Assembly: GCF_000993825.1 (NCBI RefSeq)
Contig: NZ_CP011114.1
Location: forward strand, 4,154,001 to 4,218,000
Length of the DNA: 64,000 bases
Origin: Paenibacillus durus ATCC 35681
GTDB taxonomy: Bacteria > Bacillota > Bacilli > Paenibacillales > Paenibacillaceae
Direction: 5' to 3'
In this document: positions 44,424-57,051 of the stretch, piece by piece
How the letters are laid out: each line of letters opens with the position of its first letter
Position numbering within the stretch: position 1 is the stretch's first letter
Notes under the pieces: generated by a model
The model's input: the letters and a program-made list of their open reading frames with translations, nothing else
Told to the model about the DNA's origin: nothing
Database searches by the model: none
Translations under genes and position numbers: made by a program

Positions 44424-44837
44424 ATGGATGAACTGGTCAAAAAGCTAATTAAAAAATATAAAACCAACTGTCCGTTTGAGCTATGCCGGGCTCTAGGTAT
44501 CCATGTCCGATTTATGAACCTGGGCGAAGGAACCAAAGGGTTATACTATCGCAAGCTTCGCAGACGATTTATTGTCATTCATAATGAGCTGTCTTTGGAA
44601 TGGCAGCGATTTGTTTGCGCGCATGAATTGGGCCATGACCGGCTGCATAAAGGCATTAACCGGTTCTTTTTGGAGGAGAGCTCTTATTTCGCCCCGGGCA
44701 AGCTGGAACGTCAGGCTAATCGGTTTGCCGTTCTCTTGTTAAGCGCCGCGGCCTCTCCCGAGCAGGATGAATCTTTGGAGAGTTATTATTCACGTTTAGG
44801 CATCCCGCCGGAAGTCGGCCTTTTTTTAGAGCCTTAA
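44424..44837 (+). CDS. ImmA/IrrE family metallopeptidase
   Basis: A 137-residue zinc protease with HELGH in FVCAHELGHDRLHKG and a later Glu in ESSYFAPGKLERQANRFAVLLL. Such proteins cleave the cognate Xre repressor after DNA damage; PBSX XkdA is of this type. The ATG at 44424 is preferred because AGGTG precedes it; one at 44406 has no site. It lies 36 bases after xre in the same direction, so the pair forms one unit. Confidence 0.85.
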   Translation: MDELVKKLIKKYKTNCPFELCRALGIHVRFMNLGEGTKGLYYRKLRRRFIVIHNELSLEWQRFVCAHELGHDRLHKGINRFFLEESSYFAPGKLERQANRFAVLLLSAAASPEQDESLESYYSRLGIPPEVGLFLEP

Positions 44838-44934
44838 ACCAAACATATATTCTCATCATATTAATTACCTCTGAAATAAATAGACACCCTTGCTGCTGTT
44901 AACAGCACTATGCAGCTTAGGCAAAAACAAAAAA

Positions 44935-44954
44935 ACTCTTACCAAAGTAAGAGT
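44935..44954 (-). terminator. Intrinsic terminator of the rrn-tRNA operon
   Basis: Stem ACTCTTAC / GTAAGAGT with a CAAA loop, followed on the minus strand by eight T. It is the first terminator after the last tRNA. Confidence 0.8.
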
Positions 44955-44997
44955 GTCTGTTCTACATGAATAGTTGCTTATGTAGTTATTTTAAAAC

Positions 44998-45071
44998 TGG
45001 AGCGGGTGATGGGAATCGAACCCACGCTATCAGCTTGGAAGGCTGAAGTTCTACCATTGAACTACACCCGC
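44998..45071 (-). tRNA. tRNA-Gly (anticodon TCC), CCA encoded
   Basis: Cloverleaf with acceptor GCGGGTG/CACCCGC, loop CTTCCAA and encoded CCA. It is the last tRNA of the operon. Confidence 0.95.
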
Positions 45072-45082
45072 AAAGGTGAAAA

Positions 45083-45156
45083 TCGGGATGACACGATTCG
45101 AACATGCGACCCCCTGGTCCCAAACCAGGTGCTCTACCAAGCTGAGCTACATCCCG
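45083..45156 (-). tRNA. tRNA-Pro (anticodon TGG)
   Basis: Acceptor CGGGATG/CATCCCG and loop TTTGGGA. The CCA end is not encoded, so it must be added after transcription. Confidence 0.95.
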
Positions 45157-45165
45157 TTAATATAA

Positions 45166-45242
45166 TGGCGCGCCCTGAGAGATTCGAACTCCCGACCTTT
45201 TGATTCGTAGTCAAACGCTCTATCCAGCTGAGCTAAGGGCGC
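45166..45242 (-). tRNA. tRNA-Arg (anticodon ACG), CCA encoded
   Basis: Acceptor GCGCCCT/AGGGCGC and loop CTACGAA. The first anticodon base should be changed to inosine to read CGU, CGC and CGA. Confidence 0.95.
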
Positions 45243-45248
45243 AAAATA

Positions 45249-45323
45249 TGGAGCGGACGACGGGAATCGAACCCGCGACCCTCGCCTTGGCAAGGCGATG
45301 CTCTACCGCTGAGCCACGTCCGC
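45249..45323 (-). tRNA. tRNA-Gly (anticodon GCC), CCA encoded
   Basis: Acceptor GCGGACG/CGTCCGC and loop TTGCCAA. It is the second glycine tRNA of this cluster. Confidence 0.95.
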
Positions 45324-45330
45324 ATTTAAA

Positions 45331-45414
45331 TGGTGCGCGTGGAGGGACTTGAACCCCCACGTCAAAGACGCTAGATCCTAAGTCTAGTGCGTCTGCCAAT
45401 TCCGCCACACGCGC
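45331..45414 (-). tRNA. tRNA-Leu (anticodon TAG), CCA encoded
   Basis: A class II tRNA with a long variable arm, acceptor GCGCGTG/CACGCGC and loop CTTAGGA. Confidence 0.95.
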
Positions 45415-45428
45415 AAGTTACTTAAAAG

Positions 45429-45501
45429 TGAGCCATGAAGGACTCGAACCTTCGACACCCTGATTAAAAGTCAGGTGCTCTACCAACTGAGCTAATGGCT
45501 C
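45429..45501 (-). tRNA. tRNA-Lys (anticodon TTT)
   Basis: Acceptor GAGCCAT/ATGGCTC and loop CTTTTAA. The CCA end is not encoded. Confidence 0.95.
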
Positions 45502-45510
45502 GCGTAAGAT

Positions 45511-45572
45511 GGGGTCCCCGAAATGTACTCGGAATCATCATCTAAGCTTCACTTCACTTTTTGAGGGTGAAG
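45511..45572. repeat. Spacer copy related to the 5S-23S spacer
   Basis: The sequence from GGGGTCCCCGAAATGTACTC to CTTCACTTTTTGAGGG resembles 46271-46330 between 5S and 23S (GGGGTCCCCGAAAAGTATTC to CTTCACTTTTTGGGG). It suggests that part of the tRNA cluster was joined by recombination between rrn spacers. Confidence 0.6.
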
Positions 45573-45647
45573 TGGCTGGGGATATAGGATTCGAACCTAT
45601 GCATGACGGAGTCAAAGTCCGTTGCCTTACCGCTTGGCTAATCCCCA
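45573..45647 (-). tRNA. tRNA-Gln (anticodon TTG), CCA encoded
   Basis: Acceptor TGGGGAT/ATCCCCA and loop CTTTGAC, which places TTG at the anticodon. Confidence 0.95.
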
Positions 45648-45699
45648 ATAATGGATACCTATATAATGCCCATATAATCCTCAAATATTAAGAAGGATA

Positions 45700-45775
45700 T
45701 GGTGGAGGCTGAGGGGATCGAACCCCCGACCCTCTGCTTGTAAGGCAGATGCTCTCCCAGCTGAGCTAAGCCTCC
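45700..45775 (-). tRNA. tRNA-Val (anticodon TAC), CCA encoded
   Basis: Acceptor GGAGGCT/AGCCTCC and loop CTTACAA. Confidence 0.95.
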
Positions 45776-45840
45776 ATATGTGGCAATCCACTTGAGTTAA
45801 TTAAACCTGCGGGGCTCTCAACCCCAAAAACTAATGATAA

Positions 45841-45915
45841 TGGTGACCCGTAGGGGATTCGAACCCCTGTTACCTCCGTGAAAGGGAGGTGTCTTAACCC
45901 CTTGACCAACGGGCC
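45841..45915 (-). tRNA. tRNA-Glu (anticodon TTC), CCA encoded
   Basis: Acceptor GGCCCGT/ACGGGTC and loop CTTTCAC. It also supplies the glutamyl-tRNA needed for haem precursor synthesis. Confidence 0.95.
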
Positions 45916-45924
45916 GAGCAGATA

Positions 45925-46000
45925 TGGAGCTCTCAACCGGGATCGAACCGGTGACCTCATCCTTACCATGGATGCACTCTACCTACTGAGCTATGAGAGC
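45925..46000 (-). tRNA. tRNA-Thr (anticodon GGT), CCA encoded
   Basis: Acceptor GCTCTCA/TGAGAGC and loop ATGGTAA. Confidence 0.95.
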
Positions 46001-46001
46001 A

Positions 46002-46077
46002 TGGCTCCCCGAACAGGACTCGAACCTGTGACAACTCGATTAACAGTCGAGTGCTCTACCAACTGAGCTATCAGGGA
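46002..46077 (-). tRNA. tRNA-Asn (anticodon GTT), CCA encoded
   Basis: Acceptor TCCCTGA/TCGGGGA with one G-U pair and loop CTGTTAA. It is the first tRNA after 5S rRNA. Confidence 0.95.
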
Positions 46078-46086
46078 ATGGTTGTC

Positions 46087-46203
46087 CGCTTGGCAGCGTC
46101 CTACTCTCCCAGGACCCTTCGGTCCAAGTACCATCGGCGCTGGAGGGCTTAACGGTCGTGTTCGGGATGGGTACGCGTGGAACCCCTCCGCCATCGCCAC
46201 CAA
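46087..46203 (-). rRNA. rrf: 5S ribosomal RNA
   Basis: About 117 bases on the minus strand. It starts near TGGTGGCGATGGCGGAGGGG and ends near GGACGCTGCCAAGC, with the conserved CCCATCCCGAACACG loop. Ends are estimated from known 5S structure to within a few bases. Confidence 0.93.
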
Positions 46204-46335
46204 ACGGCAGGCCTCAATCGCCTGAAAACTGGATCGAAACGAAACATTGCGTCTTACCCCTTCAGTTCCCGGGGTCCCCGAAAAGTATTCGGCATACTCT
46301 TCGAAGCCTCCGCTTCACTTTTTGGGGTGTTTTTT

Positions 46336-49262
<2,927 letters not shown>

Positions 49263-49496
49263 AACGCTCCGATTTTCGTTTGTTTGCTCATCTTGTTTGA
49301 ATGGCCGCTTCCGGATGACTCCGTTCGCTTTCGCCCTTCAAGCCAAAAGTCGCTGCACAAACCGAAAATCTTCGCTTTCAGTTAGCTCATTCAACTTGTT
49401 TGACACAAGTTTCAGCTAAAAGATGTTCTAAAACGCAATTTTCGTTTCGGTATCCAGTTTTCAAGGATCAAGACATAACAAATAGATGAAGTTTGT
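49263..49496 (-). other. 16S-23S spacer with 23S processing stem arm
   Basis: The stretch 49430-49465 (with AAAACTGGATACCGAAACG on the minus strand) pairs with 46221-46256 downstream of 23S (TTTCGATCCAGTTTTCAGG). The two arms form the long stem cut by RNase III-type enzymes to release pre-23S RNA. Confidence 0.75.
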
Positions 49497-49572
49497 TGGT
49501 GGAGCCAAGGAGGATCGAACTCCTGACCTCCTGCTTGCAAGGCAGGCGCTCTCCCAGCTGAGCTATGGCCCC
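49497..49572 (-). tRNA. tRNA-Ala (anticodon TGC), CCA encoded
   Basis: Located in the 16S-23S spacer. Acceptor GGGGCCA/TGGCTCC with a G-U pair, and loop CTTGCAA. No tRNA-Ile accompanies it in this operon. Confidence 0.95.
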
Positions 49573-49588
49573 GCAAATTCCATCAAAA

Positions 49589-49610
49589 CCGAACAAATGG
49601 GAACACGTTA
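49589..49610 (-). other. 16S processing stem, downstream arm
   Basis: CCGAACAAATGGGAACACGTTA is complementary, apart from one extra base, to 51400-51420 upstream of 16S. Together they form the pre-16S processing stem. Confidence 0.75.
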
Positions 49611-49707
49611 GTTCAAAGCTTTGCGAAGCAAAGCTGCTTCGAAAGCATAGGCTTAGAAGCTTACACTTCCGTATTTGAATGTTTCCGCTGCGGGAAACGA
49701 TTCTCCA

Positions 49708-51268
<1,561 letters not shown>

Positions 51269-51757
51269 TGCTGCAGCGCAACATCGGCTGAATAGGAAAT
51301 CGATCCAACTCGGCTGAGCGGATAATTTCGTATTCAGATATCGATAGAGCGATTCGCTCAATTTGAAACTGACGATTCATTTAGATGAATCATTTATATT
51401 AACGTGTTCCATTTGTTCAGTTTTCAAAGAACTTGCACCCGGCATTTTGAATGTTTCGTCTCATGCACAGGAATTATAGAATAACACATTCTCTTTCGTT
51501 CGTCAACTCTTTTTTTCAATCATGATTTTCAACTTCATCACAACCTCGCGAGCGACAAGAAATAATATATCATGCCTAACTCCAACTTGCAACCCTTTTT
51601 TTAAAATAAATGATTTATCTTTCACGCAAAGGTATTAATCGGTCTATATCTCATAGTTTTTGTGGAATGTTCATTGCAGTGAGACAGTAAAACGAGTTAT
51701 CGTAATCTCATCGAGTGCTCGGCTTATTTCCCGGCTTATTTATAGAAAGGAGCTGTT
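51269..51757 (-). promoter_or_regulatory. rrn leader and promoter region
   Basis: On the minus strand TTGACG (51501-51506) is followed after 17 bases by TATTCT (51478-51483); TATAAT overlaps at 51473-51478 but would need a 22-base spacer. The leader then carries TTCTTTGAAAACTGAACAAA, a common antitermination/processing context, and the pre-16S stem arm at 51400-51420. The plus-strand promoter of the next gene must lie in 51,600-51,740. Confidence 0.55.
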
Positions 51758-53014
51758 ATGAGAAATCAATCAACGTCAACCATATCACAGGTAAATGTGG
51801 CAGCCGGAGAGCAGCGCAATCTTCAGCAGGCCACGATCTACCGGATTCTGCTGGCCGTCGGTTTCGTCCACCTGTTCAACGATTCCATTCAGGCGGTTAT
51901 CCCGGCTATTTTTCCTATCCTTAAGAGTAATATGCTGCTCTCCTTTGCCCAAATCGGATGGATTGCGTTTGCGCTCAACGTTACGTCCTCGGTTATTCAG
52001 CCGGTTATCGGCTATGCCGCAGACCGCCATCCGCGTCCGATCCTGCTTCCGCTCGGGATGGGCAGTACTTTAACGGGTGTTCTGCTGCTGGCCTATGCCA
52101 ATAATTATGCCCTGGTGCTGCTCTCCGTTATTCTGATCGGGTTCGGCTCGGCAACCTTTCATCCCGAAGGGATGCGCGTGGCGCATATGGCGGCCGGTCT
52201 TAAAAAGGGCTTGTCCCAATCCATTTTTCAAGTTGGAGGCAACGCGGGGCAGTCGCTCGGTCCGCTGCTGACAAAGTGGATTTTTATCCCGTTCGGGCAG
52301 ATTGGCGCTTTGGGCTTTACGATCATTGCAGCCGCCGGTGTCGTGGTGCAGACCTATGTGGCCCGGTGGTACCGGGAGATGCTGGATGCAGGCTACACGT
52401 TCAGCAAAAAAACCGCGTCGCGCGCAATGGACCCCGCCAGAAGGAAACGCATTTTGAGGGCAACAATCGTTCTGGTCTTAATCGTCTTTGTTCGTTCATG
52501 GTACGGTCAGGCCATCGGAAGCTACTATGCATTCTATCTAATGGAAAAATACGGTCTGGTGCTGGATAGCGCACAGAACTATATTTTTATGTACTTAGCT
52601 GCCGGAGCGCTGGGCACTCTCTTCGGAGGCCCGCTGGCAGACCGGTTCGGACGGCGGAATCTCATCCTCTTTTCCATGGTCGGAACGGTTCCGTTCGGGC
52701 TTGCGCTCCCGTTCGTAGGGCAATTTTGGGCAGGCGTGCTGCTGCTGATCGGCGGATTTATCCTGCTGTCCAGTTTCTCGGTCACCGTCATTTATGCGCA
52801 AATGCTGTATCCCGGCAATATCGGCACCGTCTCCGGGCTTATTACCGGACTGGCTTTCGGCCTTGGCGGCATCGGCTCGCTGTTCATCGGTCGCATGATC
52901 GATATGGTCGGTATCACCCATGTCTTCATTGCTTGCGGCTTCCTACCGCTTCTCGGCCTGCTCGCTCTGCTTCTCCCAGGAGACCGCAAGCTAGAGGAAT
53001 GGGCGGCGGAATAA
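51758..53014 (+). CDS. fsr: MFS exporter, fosmidomycin resistance (Fsr) family
   Basis: A 418-residue transporter with about 12 membrane helices. FVHLFNDSIQAVIPAIFPILKSN and GFGSATFHPEGMRVAHMAAG are characteristic of Fsr-type proteins; GYAADRHPRP is the MFS loop 2-3 motif. AAAGGAGCTGTT precedes the ATG. Family members export fosmidomycin or related small compounds through the cytoplasmic membrane with proton exchange. The gene stands alone behind the rrn promoter region. Confidence 0.85.
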   Translation: MRNQSTSTISQVNVAAGEQRNLQQATIYRILLAVGFVHLFNDSIQAVIPAIFPILKSNMLLSFAQIGWIAFALNVTSSVIQPVIGYAADRHPRPILLPLGMGSTLTGVLLLAYANNYALVLLSVILIGFGSATFHPEGMRVAHMAAGLKKGLSQSIFQVGGNAGQSLGPLLTKWIFIPFGQIGALGFTIIAAAGVVVQTYVARWYREMLDAGYTFSKKTASRAMDPARRKRILRATIVLVLIVFVRSWYGQAIGSYYAFYLMEKYGLVLDSAQNYIFMYLAAGALGTLFGGPLADRFGRRNLILFSMVGTVPFGLALPFVGQFWAGVLLLIGGFILLSSFSVTVIYAQMLYPGNIGTVSGLITGLAFGLGGIGSLFIGRMIDMVGITHVFIACGFLPLLGLLALLLPGDRKLEEWAAE

Positions 53015-53042
53015 GCCATGGGAAGCGGAACCGCCACAAGGA

Positions 53043-53076
53043 GGCTCATGGCTCCTTTTTAAAGGGAGGATGAGCC
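53043..53076 (+). terminator. Intrinsic terminator of the fsr-type gene
   Basis: GGCTCAT (53043-53049) pairs with ATGAGCC (53070-53076), with an inner A/G-T/C extension, followed by four T. It lies 29 bases after the stop. Confidence 0.65.
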
Positions 53077-53160
53077 TTTTCAAGATAAGCGGCATTTTTG
53101 ATGTCCCGGCATGAAAAAGGAGGGGGCATGAAAACTGGGCGCATTAAGGCTTATCAGAGC

Positions 53161-55074
53161 CTATCGCCGCGCCTGATGTAAGGCCGGTTCCATAACTCTG
53201 GCAAATAAGGCGGCTGCCATGCCGCTGCCTGCGGTCATATAGTTATCCTTGTCGGTTCGGTCGAACCCTATCCACACGGCGGCCGTCCATTCCGGCGTAT
53301 AGCCGACAAACCAAATGTCACGATTCGCCTTCTGACCGGTTCCCGGCAGATCCAGTTCCGTCGTGCCGGTCTTTCCGGCGACCGGTCGGTTTATTCGCGC
53401 TTTTATGCCTGTACCGTCTTGGACAACGGTCCGCAGCATGGTGGTCATTTCCCCGGCAGTTCGAGCCGAAATCACCCGGGAAGCAGCCGGAACATGTTCA
53501 TACAACACGGTTCCGTTACGGTCTGTAATTCGGCGTACGGTATAGGCTTCCCGATAGATGCCGCCGCCTGCGAACACACTATAGGCTTGAGCCATCTTCA
53601 GCGGAGATACCCCTTTATGCAGCCCGCCAAGCGCTATCGACAGGTTATTATCCTCATCGGTTAAATCGATGCCAAGCCTGGAAGCAAACTGACGCGCATA
53701 AGCAAGGCCCGTCTGCCTTAGCAGCCATACCGCCGGGGCGTTGGCGGATTTGCGAAGCGCCGCACTCATCGTTAATTGTCCCGCATAGGCGCTGTTTATA
53801 TTTTGGGGCCGGTAGCTTCCATAAGCGTACGGTCGGTCGGGCAGCACGCTCTCAGGCGCGAACCGTCCGCTCTCCAGGGCGGGGCCGTAAACAATAATCG
53901 GCTTAAAAGCTGAGCCAGGCTGGCGGGCGTCGAGTACGGCCCGGTTCAGATCTCCTTCGCGGGGATTGCGTCCGCCGGTCATAGCAACGATCTCGCCGTT
54001 ATGGTGGTCTATAATGACCATGGCGGCTTCCGCCTTGCTGCCCTTACCATCCGGAGGAAAGAGTTCCTTCCTCGAAAAAGCCTTCTCCAACGCCGCCTGG
54101 GCTCCTTTGTTCATCGCGGTTTCAATTATATACCCTCCCGTTCGAAGCTTATTCACCGGTATGCCGGTTACACGCGACGCTTCGCTGAGTGAGGCCTGCA
54201 TATAAGAAACGGCCGACGGTCCGTATTCAGCTTCTTCGGGCGGCTCATACTTGCCGACGGCTGCCTCCCTCATTTCGCCCTCGGTGATTAAACCTTCGCG
54301 CCGCATGATGCCAAGAACAACTCTGCGCCTTTCCAGCGACCTCTCGGCGTTATCTGCCGGATTATAAACGGAAGGCCCTTTTGGAATTCCCGCCAAAACA
54401 GCAATCTGCCAAATCTCCAGCCGATTCAGGTCAGAGACACCGAAATAGCGCTCTGCCGCAGACTTTACGCCATACATCCCTCTCCCCATATAGATTTCAT
54501 TCAAATACAGCTCCAGGATTTCATTCTTGGACAGATGCTTTTCCAGAGCGACGGCGATGGAGGCTTCATTAAGCTTGCGAAAGATCGTTCTGTCTCTGTT
54601 CAGATAGAGACTGCGGGCAAGCTGCTGTGTAATGCTGCTCCCTCCCTCGGAAAGTCTCATCCGAGCGGAATTGTTCACGGCCGCCCGAAGAATTCCTATG
54701 TAATCAAGACCATTGTGGTTATAAAAGCGCTTGTCCTCAACGGCAATAAACGCCTTGATCAGAAGCTCAGGCATTTCCTGCAGCTTGGCCGCTTGTCTGT
54801 AACCGGAGCCGGGTAAAGGAATCCGGCCGATACGCATGCCGTCCGAAGCCGCGATGACGCTGGATTCGGGAAGAATCAGATGATCCGAATGACGATGAAC
54901 AGTATATCTTCCGTAAACGAACATATATATGAGCGCCATTAGTCCCAGTATTACAGCGAGTACTCCCGCGTCAAACAGCCTGCACAGGAAGCGGAGAACA
55001 CCGATGCGCCAGCTCTGAAATTCGTGGTTACGGGGATATGGCATTCCTCTCCAAACGGCGAATATTTTCTTCAT
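53161..55074 (-). CDS. Class A penicillin-binding protein (bifunctional)
   Basis: A 637-residue enzyme that polymerises and cross-links peptidoglycan. One N-terminal membrane helix (about 38-56) is followed by the GT51 domain (AFIAVEDKRFYNHNG with the catalytic Glu, GGSSITQQLARSL, ALEKHLSKNEILELYLN). The transpeptidase has SxxK in PGSAFKPI, SxN in KSANAPAVW and KTG in AGKTGTTEL. It overlaps the HAMP protein gene by four bases and is the last of a regulator-kinase-HAMP-PBP unit, so it may be induced by wall damage. Confidence 0.92.
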   Translation of the reverse strand: MKKIFAVWRGMPYPRNHEFQSWRIGVLRFLCRLFDAGVLAVILGLMALIYMFVYGRYTVHRHSDHLILPESSVIAASDGMRIGRIPLPGSGYRQAAKLQEMPELLIKAFIAVEDKRFYNHNGLDYIGILRAAVNNSARMRLSEGGSSITQQLARSLYLNRDRTIFRKLNEASIAVALEKHLSKNEILELYLNEIYMGRGMYGVKSAAERYFGVSDLNRLEIWQIAVLAGIPKGPSVYNPADNAERSLERRRVVLGIMRREGLITEGEMREAAVGKYEPPEEAEYGPSAVSYMQASLSEASRVTGIPVNKLRTGGYIIETAMNKGAQAALEKAFSRKELFPPDGKGSKAEAAMVIIDHHNGEIVAMTGGRNPREGDLNRAVLDARQPGSAFKPIIVYGPALESGRFAPESVLPDRPYAYGSYRPQNINSAYAGQLTMSAALRKSANAPAVWLLRQTGLAYARQFASRLGIDLTDEDNNLSIALGGLHKGVSPLKMAQAYSVFAGGGIYREAYTVRRITDRNGTVLYEHVPAASRVISARTAGEMTTMLRTVVQDGTGIKARINRPVAGKTGTTELDLPGTGQKANRDIWFVGYTPEWTAAVWIGFDRTDKDNYMTAGSGMAAALFARVMEPALHQARR

Positions 55075-55802
55075 GAGACAATCAGGCTTTCAAGCGAGCG
55101 TTCCATGTCCAGCAATTCCACTTGAACCGATTCCAGATGGGCATATAAAGCACTCTTCCGGTCGGGGACCTCTAATTCCGCTGCCGACAGTTCTCGAATT
55201 ATTCTTCTCGTTCTTAGGACGAGAGCGATAGCCTCCCCGCTGATCCAATCCGCCGTCTCTCCGCATCCGTCCTTCACGCCGCCTGACGGCTTCGGGCAAC
55301 GGGAAGAGTGCGGCGCCGGGGCTACGGATAAGTACGAGCCGGACGGTTCGGGCGATCGCGCCGGAACCACCGACGGGCGGGGACCCTGCAATTCAGGTGA
55401 ACACGCCGGCGCCGATCCGTTTCTGCCGATTCGCTGCAAATTAGCAGCGATTTCCCCTAGTTCTCCTCCGGAGCGCACGGTGACTTCCGAAATTTTGCCG
55501 CCTTCCGCCAGTTCCTCCGATGCCCGCAGGAGCACCTTCATGTCACGGGCTATCATTTCGGATCGTAGCATATATAGAAGGCCGAAGCATGTTAAATACA
55601 AGATGACGGATAAAGGTGTCCGCCCAACAACATTGATGACCCCATTCGACAATCGGGTGAACAGGGCATCCGGTTCCGGCGAATAATATGTATACAGCAG
55701 GGCAAACATCCGGCGGACGACAAACAACAGGACGCCGCTCAGCAGAGCGCATCCGCCGGTGATATATAAATAGCCGAACCGCACCGTATACAATCTTTTC
55801 AT
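55071..55802 (-). CDS. HAMP-type membrane protein without kinase domain
   Basis: A 243-residue protein; ATG 55802 has GGAGG upstream, better than the earlier start. Two membrane helices (about residues 9-32 and 62-80) are followed by a HAMP-like segment (VLLRASEELAEGGKISEVTVRSGGELGEIAANLQRIG). A Pro/Ser-rich linker and a C-terminal helix rich in Glu and Arg follow. No catalytic domain is visible. It overlaps the PBP gene and follows the kinase, and may sense the wall or link the kinase to the PBP. Confidence 0.6.
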   Translation of the reverse strand: MKRLYTVRFGYLYITGGCALLSGVLLFVVRRMFALLYTYYSPEPDALFTRLSNGVINVVGRTPLSVILYLTCFGLLYMLRSEMIARDMKVLLRASEELAEGGKISEVTVRSGGELGEIAANLQRIGRNGSAPACSPELQGPRPSVVPARSPEPSGSYLSVAPAPHSSRCPKPSGGVKDGCGETADWISGEAIALVLRTRRIIRELSAAELEVPDRKSALYAHLESVQVELLDMERSLESLIVS

Positions 55803-55887
55803 GGCTTTTTCCTCCTCGCATTCAGGCAACTGCCAACCTAATGCTAAAGGATAGCGGCTAAATCTTAAGAACCGCCAAGGTCTTTTC

Positions 55888-57027
55888 TTAAGATTTTCTT
55901 AATATTGGTTCGGGCGTCCCTTCCTCACATAAGGGGAATCGGGTAATAAAATCAGTCCGGCTCATATCGCTTTCTGCGGAAATGACGCCGTTGTGACGCT
56001 CAATAATCCCTTGGGCGATGGCGAGGCCCAGCCCCGACCCGCCGGTATGCTGCGAACGGGAGCGCTCAGCCCGGTAAAAGCGTTCAAAAATATGCGGCAG
56101 ATCGCTTTCCGCGATCCGCTCGCCGAAATTGCGGATTCGCACCACCGCTTCATCGCCTTCCCGGCTGAGTCCGATCTCCACTCTCTTGCCCTCTTTTCCA
56201 TAGCGGATTGCATTGGTAATTAAATTCTCATAGGCCCGGACAAGCTCATGGGGGGAAGCCATGATCCACAACCGGTCGGCGTTATCCTCTATTCGATAAG
56301 TCATGCCAGCCTGCTCCAGCGCGGGAACCGATTCCTCCGCCAGTTGGCGCATAAACGCCTTCAAATCAAGCTTTTGCAGCGCCAGCGTCAGTCCTCCGCC
56401 GTGCACACGGGTATATTCGAACAAGTCGTCAATCAGCTTTTGCAGCACCAATGTTTTCTGATAGGCAATGCTGACATAGTAACGCATCTCGGCTTCTTCC
56501 CGGCAGCGATCGCGCTCAATGTATTCCAGAAATCCGAGGATTGAGGTAAGCGGAGTCCGAAGATCATGAGACACACCCGTAATCAGGTCGTTTTTCGCAT
56601 TTTCCGCCCTTCGTTCCTCCTCCAGAGAGTGCTGTAGACGCTTGGCCATTTCGTTGATATTTTCAGCCAGCACCCCCAGTTCGTCTCCTGTACGGACCTC
56701 GATTCTATGCGCCATCCCTATTCTGGTCATTTGCTGAATGCCCTGTGTAATTTCCTCCAGGTACAAGACGATTTTACGTGTATAAATAAAAAAGAAGAGC
56801 AAAAAGCTGGCAATTCCCACCGTCGTCAGTAAAGGAACGGAGCCAATGTGGTTAATGATCCACCGGAGAATCCGGCGGTATGGAGCATTCGGAGGGCCCG
56901 AGTTCATATAAACCATTGAGTTCACCAACTGGTAGCAGGCTGTCAGCAGCGCCGCCGCCGTCACACTGCTAAGCACAAAAGCCAGGATAAACTTCCAGCG
57001 GATCGTTGCGATAAATTTGCCGTTCAT
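55888..57027 (-). CDS. Sensor histidine kinase, VanS/PhoR-like
   Basis: A 379-residue kinase. Two membrane helices (about 12-32 and 58-80) bracket a short outer loop. HAMP follows, then HisKA with the phosphorylated His in GVSHDLRTPLTSILGF near residue 155. The ATP domain has YENLITNAIRYGK (N box) and GGSGLGLAIAQGI; the G1 box reads RNFGERI instead of a DxGxG form. GGAGGG precedes the ATG. It lies 24 bases after its regulator. A short sensor loop suggests sensing inside the membrane. Confidence 0.9.
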   Translation of the reverse strand: MNGKFIATIRWKFILAFVLSSVTAAALLTACYQLVNSMVYMNSGPPNAPYRRILRWIINHIGSVPLLTTVGIASFLLFFFIYTRKIVLYLEEITQGIQQMTRIGMAHRIEVRTGDELGVLAENINEMAKRLQHSLEEERRAENAKNDLITGVSHDLRTPLTSILGFLEYIERDRCREEAEMRYYVSIAYQKTLVLQKLIDDLFEYTRVHGGGLTLALQKLDLKAFMRQLAEESVPALEQAGMTYRIEDNADRLWIMASPHELVRAYENLITNAIRYGKEGKRVEIGLSREGDEAVVRIRNFGERIAESDLPHIFERFYRAERSRSQHTGGSGLGLAIAQGIIERHNGVISAESDMSRTDFITRFPLCEEGTPEPILRKS

Positions 57028-57051
57028 AAGGGTGTCCCTCCTTTCCTCTCT

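Noticed and set aside
51473-51506. rrn promoter using TATAAT with TTGACG
   Set aside because: The spacer would be 22 bases; TATTCT at 17 bases fits better.
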